Assembly (NCBI GenBank): GCA_945926705.1
Contig: CAMEMA010000064.1
Location: forward strand, 1-5,862
Source of the DNA: an uncultured Clostridia bacterium
GTDB lineage: Bacteria; Bacillota; Clostridia; Oscillospirales; Acutalibacteraceae
Direction of reading: 5' to 3'
Length of the DNA stretch: 5,862 nucleotides
Position 1 is the stretch's first letter, and every line of letters starts with the position of its first letter. The translations under genes and the position numbers were made by a program. A model generated the notes under the pieces. That model saw only the letters and a program-made list of their open reading frames with translations, did not search any database and was not told the DNA's origin. Shown in pieces: positions 1-5,647 of the stretch.

Positions 1-1283
1 GAAGGAACTTCTTTAACAGTGCACTTACGAGCATAAATTCTTTCTGATTTCCCTAGAGCATTGAGTAGAACCGACTGCCAGATCTCCTTTTTGTCTCTCC
101 ATTCATTCTCAAAAATGTGAAAGAGTTGAATGTTCTTTTCAATGCAAGCTTGAGTTTTCTCAAGGTGATAAAGAGGATATTCTTCAAGAGAATTGCATTG
201 AGAAAGAGAAGAATAACCTGAAGAATGATATAATAAACCATCAAATTCTATGGCAATGTTTTTTGAAGGAATATAGATATCAAGTTCTTGAGGACTTATA
301 ACTTTTCTGTTATTGAAGTCAGCTTCTATGTATTGTAAAATAAAATCATATATTTCTTGTTGGGTTAAACAGTTTCTCTGAATGTTAAGAGTTTCTATGT
401 TAAAATATTTCTTATAAAATAATCCTGTTTGATATCCAATATCACAATATTCACAAAATTTGTAAATATCAAATCGGTTGTTTTTTACAAATTCTTTTTC
501 AAGAAACTCTTTAGAAAGATTATATTTTTCTATGAGTTGTTGTCTTTTAATTTCATGAACTTTCTTAGAAGCTTTCCCAATTTTTTCCCTTTCTTCAAGA
601 TTTTCATAACGTTTCTTTTGAGCTTCAGAAAGTTTTTTTCTCATTTCAGGATTTTCATAAGCTTTTTTAACAGCTTCGGATTGTTTTTCTCTTAATTCAG
701 GATTTTCGTAAGCCTTTTTGATAGCTTCAGAAATTTTCTTTCTTACCTCAGGATTTTCGTGAGCTTTTTTAACAGCTTCTATTCTTCTTTTTCTATATTC
801 CGGGTCTTTATATTTTTCTTTAATTTTTTTAGAGATTTTCTTTCTTAATTCAGAGTTTTCATATTTTTGTTTTAATAATTCTGAATGATGCTTTTTTATT
901 TCAGGATTTTTATAGTATTCCTTTTGAGCTTCTATAATTTTTTCTCTAATTTCAGAATTCTGCCACATCTTTTTTGAAGCTTCAGAAGTTTTCTTCCGTT
1001 CTTCAGGATTTTCATAACGTTTCTTAACTGCAAAAGAAATTTTTCTTTTTGTTTCTTCTGAAAGTTTTCTATTTATTCTGGATTCTGAAATCTTCTCTCT
1101 TAATTCAGGATTTTCATAAGCTTTTTTGATAGCTTCTGAAAGTTTTTTTCTTGATTCAGGATTTTCATAAGCTTTTTTGATAGCTTCTGAATGTTTCTTT
1201 CTTTCTTCAGGATTTTGCCATCGTTTCTTTTGAGCCTCAGATATTCTTCTTCTGCTTTCTTCTGATAATGGTTTTCTTGGCAT
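1..1283 (-). CDS. Homing endonuclease, Vsr/EDxHD type, with 14 NUMOD3-like repeats (3' end cut by window edge)
   Basis: The frame is open from an ATG at 1283 to the left edge (427 codons), with no stop. Residues 1-9 are a short lead. Residues 10-247 are fourteen 17-residue units close to RKKISEAIKKAYENPE, which resembles NUMOD3 DNA-binding modules. Residues ~330-427 resemble the Vsr-like (EDxHD) phage homing endonucleases: ELDIYIPSKNIAIEFDG (E333, D335, E346, D348), H353, YHLEKT (H373), then IQLFHIFENEW (H389, E392, E394) and IYARKC. These acidic and histidine residues are the likely metal-binding active site; which ones are catalytic is inferred. The position usually holding Asp in FEDEW is Asn393. 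It would cut phage DNA lacking the gene and promote its own spread. It lies 80 bases after the peptidase gene in an otherwise structural operon, as free-standing homing endonucleases commonly do. The start is supported by GAGGAA seven bases upstream. The C-terminal part lies outside the window. Confidence 0.82.
   Translation of the reverse strand, partial: MPRKPLSEESRRRISEAQKKRWQNPEERKKHSEAIKKAYENPESRKKLSEAIKKAYENPELREKISESRINRKLSEETKRKISFAVKKRYENPEERKKTSEASKKMWQNSEIREKIIEAQKEYYKNPEIKKHHSELLKQKYENSELRKKISKKIKEKYKDPEYRKRRIEAVKKAHENPEVRKKISEAIKKAYENPELREKQSEAVKKAYENPEMRKKLSEAQKKRYENLEEREKIGKASKKVHEIKRQQLIEKYNLSKEFLEKEFVKNNRFDIYKFCEYCDIGYQTGLFYKKYFNIETLNIQRNCLTQQEIYDFILQYIEADFNNRKVISPQELDIYIPSKNIAIEFDGLLYHSSGYSSLSQCNSLEEYPLYHLEKTQACIEKNIQLFHIFENEWRDKKEIWQSVLLNALGKSERIYARKCTVKEVP
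543..1256 (-). repeat. Tandem array of fourteen 51-bp (17-codon) repeats inside the endonuclease gene
   Basis: Residues 10-247 divide without any insertion or deletion into fourteen 17-residue units (14 x 51 = 714 bp). The consensus is x-R-K-K-I/L-S-E-A-x-K-K-x-Y-E-N-P-E. The best conserved units are residues 27-60 and 180-230; the middle ones (112-179) are more divergent. The last unit (231-247) decays to EREKIGKASKKVHE. The units are rich in Lys, Arg and Glu and predicted helical, consistent with DNA binding. This is a protein-level repeat, not a CRISPR array: there are no unique spacers. Confidence 0.85.
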
Positions 1284-1290
1284 AAAATTA

Positions 1291-1297
1291 TTCCTCT
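1291..1297 (-). promoter_or_regulatory. Ribosome binding site of the endonuclease gene
   Basis: The coding strand reads AGAGGAA, then TAATTTT, then ATG. This good Shine-Dalgarno match with 7-base spacing fixes the start at 1283. The 80-base gap upstream (1284-1363) is AT-rich. It holds a weak AATTTT/AAAATT inverted repeat but no convincing terminator or promoter. Confidence 0.7.
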
Positions 1298-1363
1298 TTA
1301 TATAAGTATATAAAAACAGAAAATAAAATAAATTTTCAAAATTAAAGAAAATTGTTACATAAA

Positions 1364-2599
1364 TTAACTTAAAAAGATAGATTGTAACAGCTGAATATCA
1401 GTATCGTCTATTTCTGTTCTGCGAACTCCGGGTTGGTCTGAATTGTACACCGGCGGAATTAATTTTGGAAGTAAACTGTTAGCTTGAGCCATTTTATTAC
1501 TCATAGTCGATAATCCTTTGTGCATAACTCCTGTAGCAGATTCAGATAAAATTTGACCAAATGTTTTGTTTGATACGGATAATCCGTCTTGAGCCGTCAC
1601 GGAAACTCCTTGTGCCATTCTTGAAGTTGCAGATAAATCTTCTGATGAAGAAGCTTTTGCCAAAGCTGCCAAAGCACTCAAATAATTACTGTTGTTACTG
1701 CTTGTTGTTCCGGTTGAAGCTAAACTTGTATCAAATTCGGGAGAAGCAGCAACTTCATCAGGAATATCAGGACCCAAATCTACTCCTTTAGGTATAAATG
1801 TATAGGCTTTTAAACCTTTTTGCATATTTTTATACAGAATTGACGAGGCCGGTCTGCTGAAATCCGAGATTAAATTATTATGTCCGTCAGCTATTTCAAC
1901 GTGTCCGTAAGGATGACCCTTACTTGCAGGCCATGATAATATAGAGCCTGCCGGTAAACCTGATAGTTGTCCGTTTCCTCTCATTCCTGCAAAAGTAAAA
2001 TATTTTTTGCCTATGGAACTGTTTAATCCTGAAGCCCAGTCTTTACCGTTCCCTCGGAACACTGTTCCGGAAGCATTTCCCGTAACAGCTTCAGCCAAAG
2101 CATTACCTACGTATAATCCGCATTTTCCTCTGCTTGCTCTAAATCCTGTTCCTACTTTTCTTTTATTGGCTATTCTTGCCAATTTTTCGCCGAATGAAGA
2201 ACCGGAAGGAGCTGATGAAGTTGAACCTCCTGAAATAACAGTACCGGAACCTGCCCCTTTTTCAGATTTTCTCTTATTTAATATGTCATCAAAAATCTTG
2301 GTAATTTTTGTCAATAAAGGATGTTTTTCATCACTTAAAGGATTTAATAATACAGATTCAGATTCATTAAATCCGGGGATTAATTTTTTAAACCAATTTT
2401 TGACACTATTCCATAAGTCTTTTATTTTTAATTCTATTAAACTTCCGAGATTTATGAAAAATTGAGATACAGCGTTGGCAAGTTTATCTTTTATTGTTCC
2501 AAATACGGATGTTACTGTATTCCATGCAGTATTTATTTGAGTTTTAACAGCTTCAAATTTTTTAGTAAAGAAACCGCTTAACAACTTTTCGTCAACCAA
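1364..2599 (-). CDS. Tail-associated CHAP/NlpC-like peptidase with tape-measure-like N-terminus
   Basis: The 411-residue frame has four parts. Residues 1-75 are amphipathic helix with repeated W-N-S/T-V and F-x-x-K patterns typical of tape measure proteins (WNTVTSVFGTIKDKL, LWNSVKNWFKKLIPGF). Residues 111-137 are a Gly/Ser linker. Residues ~138-270 look like a cysteine peptidase: RGKCGLYVGNALAEAV gives Cys160, YGHVEIADG gives His233, and ISDF offers Asp246 as the third residue. This matches CHAP/NlpC-P60 peptidases that cleave peptidoglycan peptide bonds and are often carried in tape measures or hubs. Residues 290-411 are low-complexity Ser/Ala/Thr followed by a short conserved-looking tail. 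The first codon is TTG, with no Shine-Dalgarno sequence and an in-frame TAG four codons upstream. It overlaps the preceding gene by 22 bases in the -1 frame, so this is probably the downstream half of a split tape measure. Triad assignment is inferred. Confidence 0.7.
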   Translation of the reverse strand: MVDEKLLSGFFTKKFEAVKTQINTAWNTVTSVFGTIKDKLANAVSQFFINLGSLIELKIKDLWNSVKNWFKKLIPGFNESESVLLNPLSDEKHPLLTKITKIFDDILNKRKSEKGAGSGTVISGGSTSSAPSGSSFGEKLARIANKRKVGTGFRASRGKCGLYVGNALAEAVTGNASGTVFRGNGKDWASGLNSSIGKKYFTFAGMRGNGQLSGLPAGSILSWPASKGHPYGHVEIADGHNNLISDFSRPASSILYKNMQKGLKAYTFIPKGVDLGPDIPDEVAASPEFDTSLASTGTTSSNNSNYLSALAALAKASSSEDLSATSRMAQGVSVTAQDGLSVSNKTFGQILSESATGVMHKGLSTMSNKMAQANSLLPKLIPPVYNSDQPGVRRTEIDDTDIQLLQSIFLS

Positions 2600-4026
2600 T
2601 ATTCGCTAATAACTAATCCAGTATTTTCTATAATTCTTTTATATAAACTTATATTATCTTTAGGAAAAATTTTATTAAAACCACAACCTAAAACTGCAAT
2701 AGTATTTTTTCCTATATCTAAAGCCATGGAAACAAGACTTCCGATAAAGGTTTCTTTAAAACCGCCCCAAAGTTTTTCAAAGAAATTACCATCAGTTGAA
2801 GCAAAACCCTTTATAAAGTCCACTATATCCCAAACAACAGATATTATTGTACCTATACCTGTACTTGCTAAGCTCAATTTACCTCCGAGTTTTAAAACAG
2901 GATTAATAAGTTTACCGGTTAAATTCAAAATCGGTTTCAGTAATTGCCCTAAAGGTTTTAAAAACGATAAGAATTTTCCTATTTTAATACCTGCGTTTAT
3001 AACCCAATCCAAAACAGGTTTAATGAAATTACTGATTTTTTTAAATATATTTTTAAATACATTCGGAATTTTATCTGTAAGTTTAGATACAAAATTTTCT
3101 ATATTCTTAAAAACAGAATCTACTAACGGAAATAGTAAAGTTCCTAACGGTCCTGCTTGATTAAGCACTAATCCTTTAACTAACCATTTAATAATGTTCC
3201 ATCCGAATTTTGTTAGATGATTTCCGAATGTAGCCATTTGTTTCGGAAAATACAAAATCATTTTGGTAACGTTTTTCAGAAAATCTCCCGTTCCGGATAA
3301 TAATTTTCCAAACAAGCCCGTTCCTGCAAATATTAATCCAAGCTTTAATAAATCAGTTGTTAAAGTTTTCTTATCAGGCAATTTATCAAGAATAGCATTT
3401 AATAAATTTTTTCCGTTATATGCAAATACTTCAAACATGGAACTGAAATTTGACCTGAACATAGCAGAAAGTTTATTTCCTTTAGCTAAGTCATTAGCTA
3501 CATTTTTCAGAATTTTAAATGACGAAGTCCTATATTTAACTTCATCTTCATCTTTTATGGCAGTTATTTTTCCTTCTTTTTCACGTTTCTTTAAAGTTTC
3601 TATATCGTTTGTAATTCTTTTATTGACAGCTTCGGGCAGATCATTTGTAACGATTTTATTAAATTCTTTAATAAGTTTTTCGGAATTAATTTCATAACCC
3701 TTTAAAGCGTCATAGAAAACTTTGGAAACATTATCTAATTTTTCTTGTTGTTTTTCTGACAGATTCTTACCGCTTAAAAGTTGCTTTACCAAAGTTTCCA
3801 AAGATTTAACATTCCTGAGCATTTTAGTATCTATTTCGGCAGGTCTGTTTTTATCTTTGCTTAAAGCATTACGGGTAGCAAGTATTTCAAGAATTTGTGC
3901 TGTTGCGGCTTTTTGAGAGCTTTCAAGAGCTTCGGAAGTAGCTTTATTAACGGAATCCGATACTAAATTCCGTAAACTTTGTAAATATTCACCTACTGTA
4001 GTTTTGTTATTATTTGTCTTCGCCAT
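2578..4026 (-). CDS. Tape-measure-like tail protein (probably interrupted at its 3' end)
   Basis: The frame encodes 482 residues. Residues 1-185 are charged and helical, probably coiled coil (SEALESSQKAATAQILEI, SEKQQEKLDNVSKVF). Residues ~225-440 are long amphipathic and hydrophobic helices with repeated F-x-K-P and L-K-P motifs (LSFLKPLGQLLKPILNL, KISNFIKPVLDWV) and a glycine-rich membrane-active segment at 226-246. This is the usual make-up of a tape measure, which sets tail length and fills the tube. Its place after a gp26-like chaperone and before a peptidase fits. At 482 residues it is short for a myovirus tape measure. From about residue 436 the sequence changes character and matches DprA, not tail protein, ending SEYWLTKSC. 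The start is ATG at 4026 with no visible Shine-Dalgarno; the codon lies in a small hairpin. The native gene probably continued into the 2599-1364 frame. Confidence 0.68.
   Translation of the reverse strand: MAKTNNNKTTVGEYLQSLRNLVSDSVNKATSEALESSQKAATAQILEILATRNALSKDKNRPAEIDTKMLRNVKSLETLVKQLLSGKNLSEKQQEKLDNVSKVFYDALKGYEINSEKLIKEFNKIVTNDLPEAVNKRITNDIETLKKREKEGKITAIKDEDEVKYRTSSFKILKNVANDLAKGNKLSAMFRSNFSSMFEVFAYNGKNLLNAILDKLPDKKTLTTDLLKLGLIFAGTGLFGKLLSGTGDFLKNVTKMILYFPKQMATFGNHLTKFGWNIIKWLVKGLVLNQAGPLGTLLFPLVDSVFKNIENFVSKLTDKIPNVFKNIFKKISNFIKPVLDWVINAGIKIGKFLSFLKPLGQLLKPILNLTGKLINPVLKLGGKLSLASTGIGTIISVVWDIVDFIKGFASTDGNFFEKLWGGFKETFIGSLVSMALDIGKNTIAVLGCGFNKIFPKDNISLYKRIIENTGLVISEYWLTKSC
2596..2724 (-). 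other. DprA-like fragment fused to the end of the tape measure ORF
   Basis: Codons 435-477 of the tape measure ORF read as an internal part of bacterial DprA (DNA processing protein A), a Rossmann-fold protein that loads RecA during transformation. The visible signature is GKNTIAVLGCGFNKIFP, then the PKDN/LYKRI helix, then GLVISEY. These match the family pattern GKTIAVLGxGxDxxYPxxN...L...I...G...SEY. After SEY the expected PxGxxP and FPxRNR motifs are absent, and the sequence passes into the peptidase frame. The fragment is ~115-129 bp and cannot fold alone as DprA. It is either captured host DNA or a chimeric join; the exact edges cannot be fixed here. Confidence 0.72.
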
Positions 4027-4044
4027 ATTAAAAATTAAATATGG
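4023..4044 (-). promoter_or_regulatory. Hairpin enclosing the tape measure start codon
   Basis: CCATATT (4023-4029) and AATATGG (4038-4044) form a perfect 7-bp inverted repeat with an 8-base loop. The start ATG (4026-4024) is inside the stem, and no Shine-Dalgarno sequence is seen upstream. The stem is AT-rich and weak, so any effect on initiation is a guess. Confidence 0.35.
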
Positions 4045-4125
4045 AACAAGAAATATCAGGATTATTCTGGTTTAAATTATTGCGTATAAATATATATTAA
4101 ATTATATTATGATTTATAAATATAA

Positions 4126-4149
4126 TAGAGAATACCAGAGTATTCTCTA
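4126..4149 (-). terminator. Hairpin after the chaperone genes, possible weak terminator or RNA-processing site
   Basis: TAGAGAATAC and GTATTCTCTA pair as a perfect 10-bp stem with a 4-base loop (4136-4139), 11 bases past the stop of the shifted chaperone frame (4161). On the coding strand it is followed by TTATATTTATAAATC, a broken U-run, so it could be a weak factor-independent terminator or an mRNA-stabilising end. The rest of the gap (4027-4125) is very AT-rich. The coding strand has TATAAATC (4118-4111), 7 of 8 bases of the T4 late promoter TATAAATA, and a TATAAT at 4106-4101, but neither is convincing. Confidence 0.45.
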
Positions 4150-4160
4150 ATTTATATTCA

Positions 4161-4325
4161 TTATACGTTATTTCCGTTGGCTTTTTCTAAGTCACGTTTT
4201 TTCTTTTCCATTAAATCAATCAGCAGTTCCACTTCCCGATAGTTCATTCTGTGCAGGTCTATCGGACTTATTATCTGATTCATCGCCAAATTTAATTCTA
4301 TTTCGAGCAGATTTATCAGATTCGC
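4161..4325 (-). CDS. Shifted-frame C-terminal domain of the chaperone (gp51-like), reached by predicted +1 frameshift
   Basis: In the +1 frame relative to the 285-residue protein, 54 codons follow the proposed shift site. They read ANLINLLEIELNLAMNQ, then PIDLHRMNYREVELLIDL, then a basic MEKKKRDLEK tail ending GNNV. Two amphipathic helices with a YREVELLI-type motif look like genuine protein. They resemble the gp51-like part that follows gp26 in T4-type phages. The frame has no good start of its own: upstream it runs only to a TAG at 4358-4356, and the first ATGs (codons at 4283 and 4247) would omit the first helix. Shifting after Phe249 gives a 303-residue fusion with VYPFANL at the join, the layout of tail assembly chaperone pairs before a tape measure. 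Alternatives are an indel mutation or sequencing error, or separate internal initiation. Confidence 0.68.
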   Translation of the reverse strand, partial: ANLINLLEIELNLAMNQIISPIDLHRMNYREVELLIDLMEKKKRDLEKANGNNV

Positions 4326-5073
4326 GAAAGGGATATACGAGTACGTTGTTCTCCTCTAATTGAACCGTATAATCTGCTTTGCAAAGTTCATCTTGACAAA
4401 CAAGATCTAAAGGAGTAAGTCCGTAATCTGAAAGATATGTAGCCACGTCATCCAATACTTCTTTATCTATATCGGTTGCGGTACCTATAATCTCTCTTGC
4501 TTTTTTCAAAAGTTTTTCTTCTCCTAAGTCAAGCTGTTTACATTTAACTATTTCAAAATCTTCATTTCTTTCAACTTCATCTATTCGAGTAACCTGACTT
4601 GCAAATAAACTTAAAGCTTCTCCGTTAAATTTGTCTAAACAATAAGTTAATCTCTTTACTGTCATCAACTCAAAGTAGAGAACATAATTTTGAAGATTAG
4701 CTATAATAGGAAGTTTATCAAATTCTAAATTTTTAAATTTTAAATCCTTCAAAGTAAATGTATGTTTGTTTCTATGCAAACAAACAGGACAAGTAGTTTC
4801 TACCGTTATTTTATCTTGCTTTGTACTTATTAATTTCCTGAAAATACCAAGATAAATACAATCGGTTGTAGTGATTGTGTTTTTAGGGATATTACATCTT
4901 ACCCCGTCTAAAATATTCTTAAAAAGCTTCTTACCGTTTTCCCCGGCTATCTGTAAATTCATTTGTTCACCGAATGAATAAGGTCTGCATTCTATTTTAG
5001 TTCCTTTAGGATAGCCTATAAAATTAGATGGTAAAGATTCTACCAAGTAATAAGGTAAAATATGATCTGCCAT
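4216..5073 (-). CDS. T4 gp26-like baseplate hub assembly / tail assembly chaperone
   Basis: The frame encodes 285 residues. The N-terminus LPSNFIGYPKGTKIECRPYS (14-33) followed by GEQMNL matches the usual opening of T4 gp26-like baseplate proteins (LPS-G-x-x-Y, then I-x-x-R-P-x-x-x-x-E). The middle carries DCIYLGIFRKLIS (71-83) and a zinc-knuckle-like CPVC (95-98). A second Cys pair CQDELC (226-231) comes near the end of the family domain. In T4 this protein is needed for baseplate hub assembly; the pair gp26/gp51 is thought to act like the tail assembly chaperones of other phages. The family-like part ends about VYPF (246-249). The last 36 residues (RESDKSARN to SGSGTAD) are polar and unstructured and overlap the +1-frame domain. 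They are probably the unshifted product's tail. The start is ATG at 5073, with AAAGGAG ten bases upstream. Confidence 0.75.
   Translation of the reverse strand: MADHILPYYLVESLPSNFIGYPKGTKIECRPYSFGEQMNLQIAGENGKKLFKNILDGVRCNIPKNTITTTDCIYLGIFRKLISTKQDKITVETTCPVCLHRNKHTFTLKDLKFKNLEFDKLPIIANLQNYVLYFELMTVKRLTYCLDKFNGEALSLFASQVTRIDEVERNEDFEIVKCKQLDLGEEKLLKKAREIIGTATDIDKEVLDDVATYLSDYGLTPLDLVCQDELCKADYTVQLEENNVLVYPFRESDKSARNRIKFGDESDNKSDRPAQNELSGSGTAD
4324..4332 (-). promoter_or_regulatory. Candidate +1 ribosomal frameshift site CCC_TTT_CGC
   Basis: In the gp26-like frame, codons 248-250 are CCC TTT CGC. Slipping +1 from TTT to TTC (or CCC to CCT) leads into GCG AAT CTG and the shifted domain. The site differs from the influenza A PA-X +1 site TCC_TTT_CGT at the first and last bases only, and CGC is probably a rare codon in so AT-rich a genome. 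A GAGGAG lies 18 bases upstream (4351-4356), farther than usual for a Shine-Dalgarno stimulator. The shift window is limited to 4355-4326 by the upstream TAG and the loss of family-like sequence. Confidence 0.55.
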
Positions 5074-5083
5074 AAATTTCTTT

Positions 5084-5090
5084 CTCCTTT
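5084..5090 (-). promoter_or_regulatory. Ribosome binding site of the gp26-like gene
   Basis: The coding strand reads AAAGGAG, then AAAGAAATTT, then ATG. This is the strongest Shine-Dalgarno in the window, in contrast with the tape measure, peptidase and 5645-5115 genes, which show none. Confidence 0.75.
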
Positions 5091-5114
5091 ATAAAATTTT
5101 ATACTTAAAGTATA
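5090..5114. repeat. Two overlapping palindromes in the gap before the gp26-like gene
   Basis: TATAAAATTTTATA (5090-5103) is a perfect 14-base palindrome. TATACTT/AAGTATA (5100-5114) is a 7-bp inverted repeat with a single central base. They overlap by four bases, so their RNA hairpins would exclude each other. The second starts just after the stop of the upstream gene (5115), the first touches the ribosome binding site. Made only of A/T-rich arms, they may be chance. Confidence 0.4.
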
Positions 5115-5645
5115 TCAAAAAGTACCCGAAGGAATAGCAGGGTTTAAATATAAGTTTCTAAAATGCTGTATTCTTAATTCAAAGGATATAAGTTTTTCTT
5201 GCGGTTCATTGGAACCCGAATCCCTGAATGAGCCTTCCGGAGATACAATATATTCATCTTCTCTCATAAGTTCATGCTGATAATTTAACTTCTGTACATA
5301 AATAGTTTTACAATATTCCTCAAGATAATTCATCCCGGTGTAGTTTCCTACGGTTTTTAACATCTCTTCGGAAGTCCATCGCCTTAAGAAATTTGATAAT
5401 CTTCCGTCATCGGCATCATAAGCTTCTATTCTGCACGTTAAGGCTGTAAATCCGAGCGGAATAGAAACTTGTATATTACCGAGATTGTATGATTGAGAAG
5501 TTATGTTATAAATATCGCAATCAAAATTTATAGCAGGGAAAAATTCGTCAAAAGGAGTTGGAGCATCCGGTATACGGATGTTCCATAAGTGTTGTGAGTC
5601 AAACTCAACGGAATTAACTTGATTTAATGTAACAAAGTTTGCCAT
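5115..5645 (-). CDS. Putative tail tube / tube-initiator-type protein (gp19/gp48/gp54-like fold)
   Basis: The frame encodes 176 residues from ATG at 5645, with no signal peptide or membrane segment. The sequence is beta-rich. It has an N-terminal LWNIRIPDAPTPFDEFFP (20-37), a central IPLGFTALTCRIEAYDADDG (62-81) leading to LSNFLRRW (83-90), and a C-terminal strand ISFELRIQHFRN (153-164). The pattern of a strand, then Y-D-x-x-D-G, then a helix ending R-W is typical of tube and tube-cap proteins of contractile tails. Position directly before a gp26-like chaperone and tape measure supports this. The start is two bases after the upstream stop, with no Shine-Dalgarno, so translation is probably coupled. 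Whether it is the main tube, a tube initiator or a baseplate wedge-to-tube adaptor cannot be told from sequence alone. Confidence 0.5.
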   Translation of the reverse strand: MANFVTLNQVNSVEFDSQHLWNIRIPDAPTPFDEFFPAINFDCDIYNITSQSYNLGNIQVSIPLGFTALTCRIEAYDADDGRLSNFLRRWTSEEMLKTVGNYTGMNYLEEYCKTIYVQKLNYQHELMREDEYIVSPEGSFRDSGSNEPQEKLISFELRIQHFRNLYLNPAIPSGTF

Positions 5646-5647
5646 TA

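Noticed and set aside
53..244. A 63-residue minus-strand frame within the endonuclease gene
   Set aside because: It overlaps the conserved nuclease motifs in another frame and has no supporting signal; it is a shadow of the endonuclease frame.
543..1256. CRISPR or DNA satellite array suggested by the regular 51-base periodicity
   Set aside because: The period is in codons, the reading frame is open throughout, and there are no unique spacers; it is a repeated protein module.
2578..2611. A -1 programmed frameshift joining the tape measure ORF to the peptidase ORF
   Set aside because: The allowed window has no proper X_XXY_YYZ slippery site, and the end of the upstream ORF is DprA-like rather than tape measure, so an insertion or chimera explains the break better.
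2596..2724. The dprA-like piece as a phage attachment site for integration into host dprA
   Set aside because: It is flanked on both sides by tail gene sequence inside a structural operon, with no integrase in the window; attachment cores are normally short and outside essential genes.
2007..3916. Several open frames on the plus strand (for example at 2007-2465, 2726-3160 and 3263-3697)
   Set aside because: They are antisense to well-supported minus-strand genes, with no ribosome binding sites and no recognisable domains.
4085..4122. Two exact TATAAATA boxes on the plus strand (4085-4092 and 4115-4122), identical to the T4 late promoter -10
   Set aside because: They point away from all genes in the window, toward the antisense of the chaperone gene; in sequence this AT-rich two such 8-mers are expected by chance.
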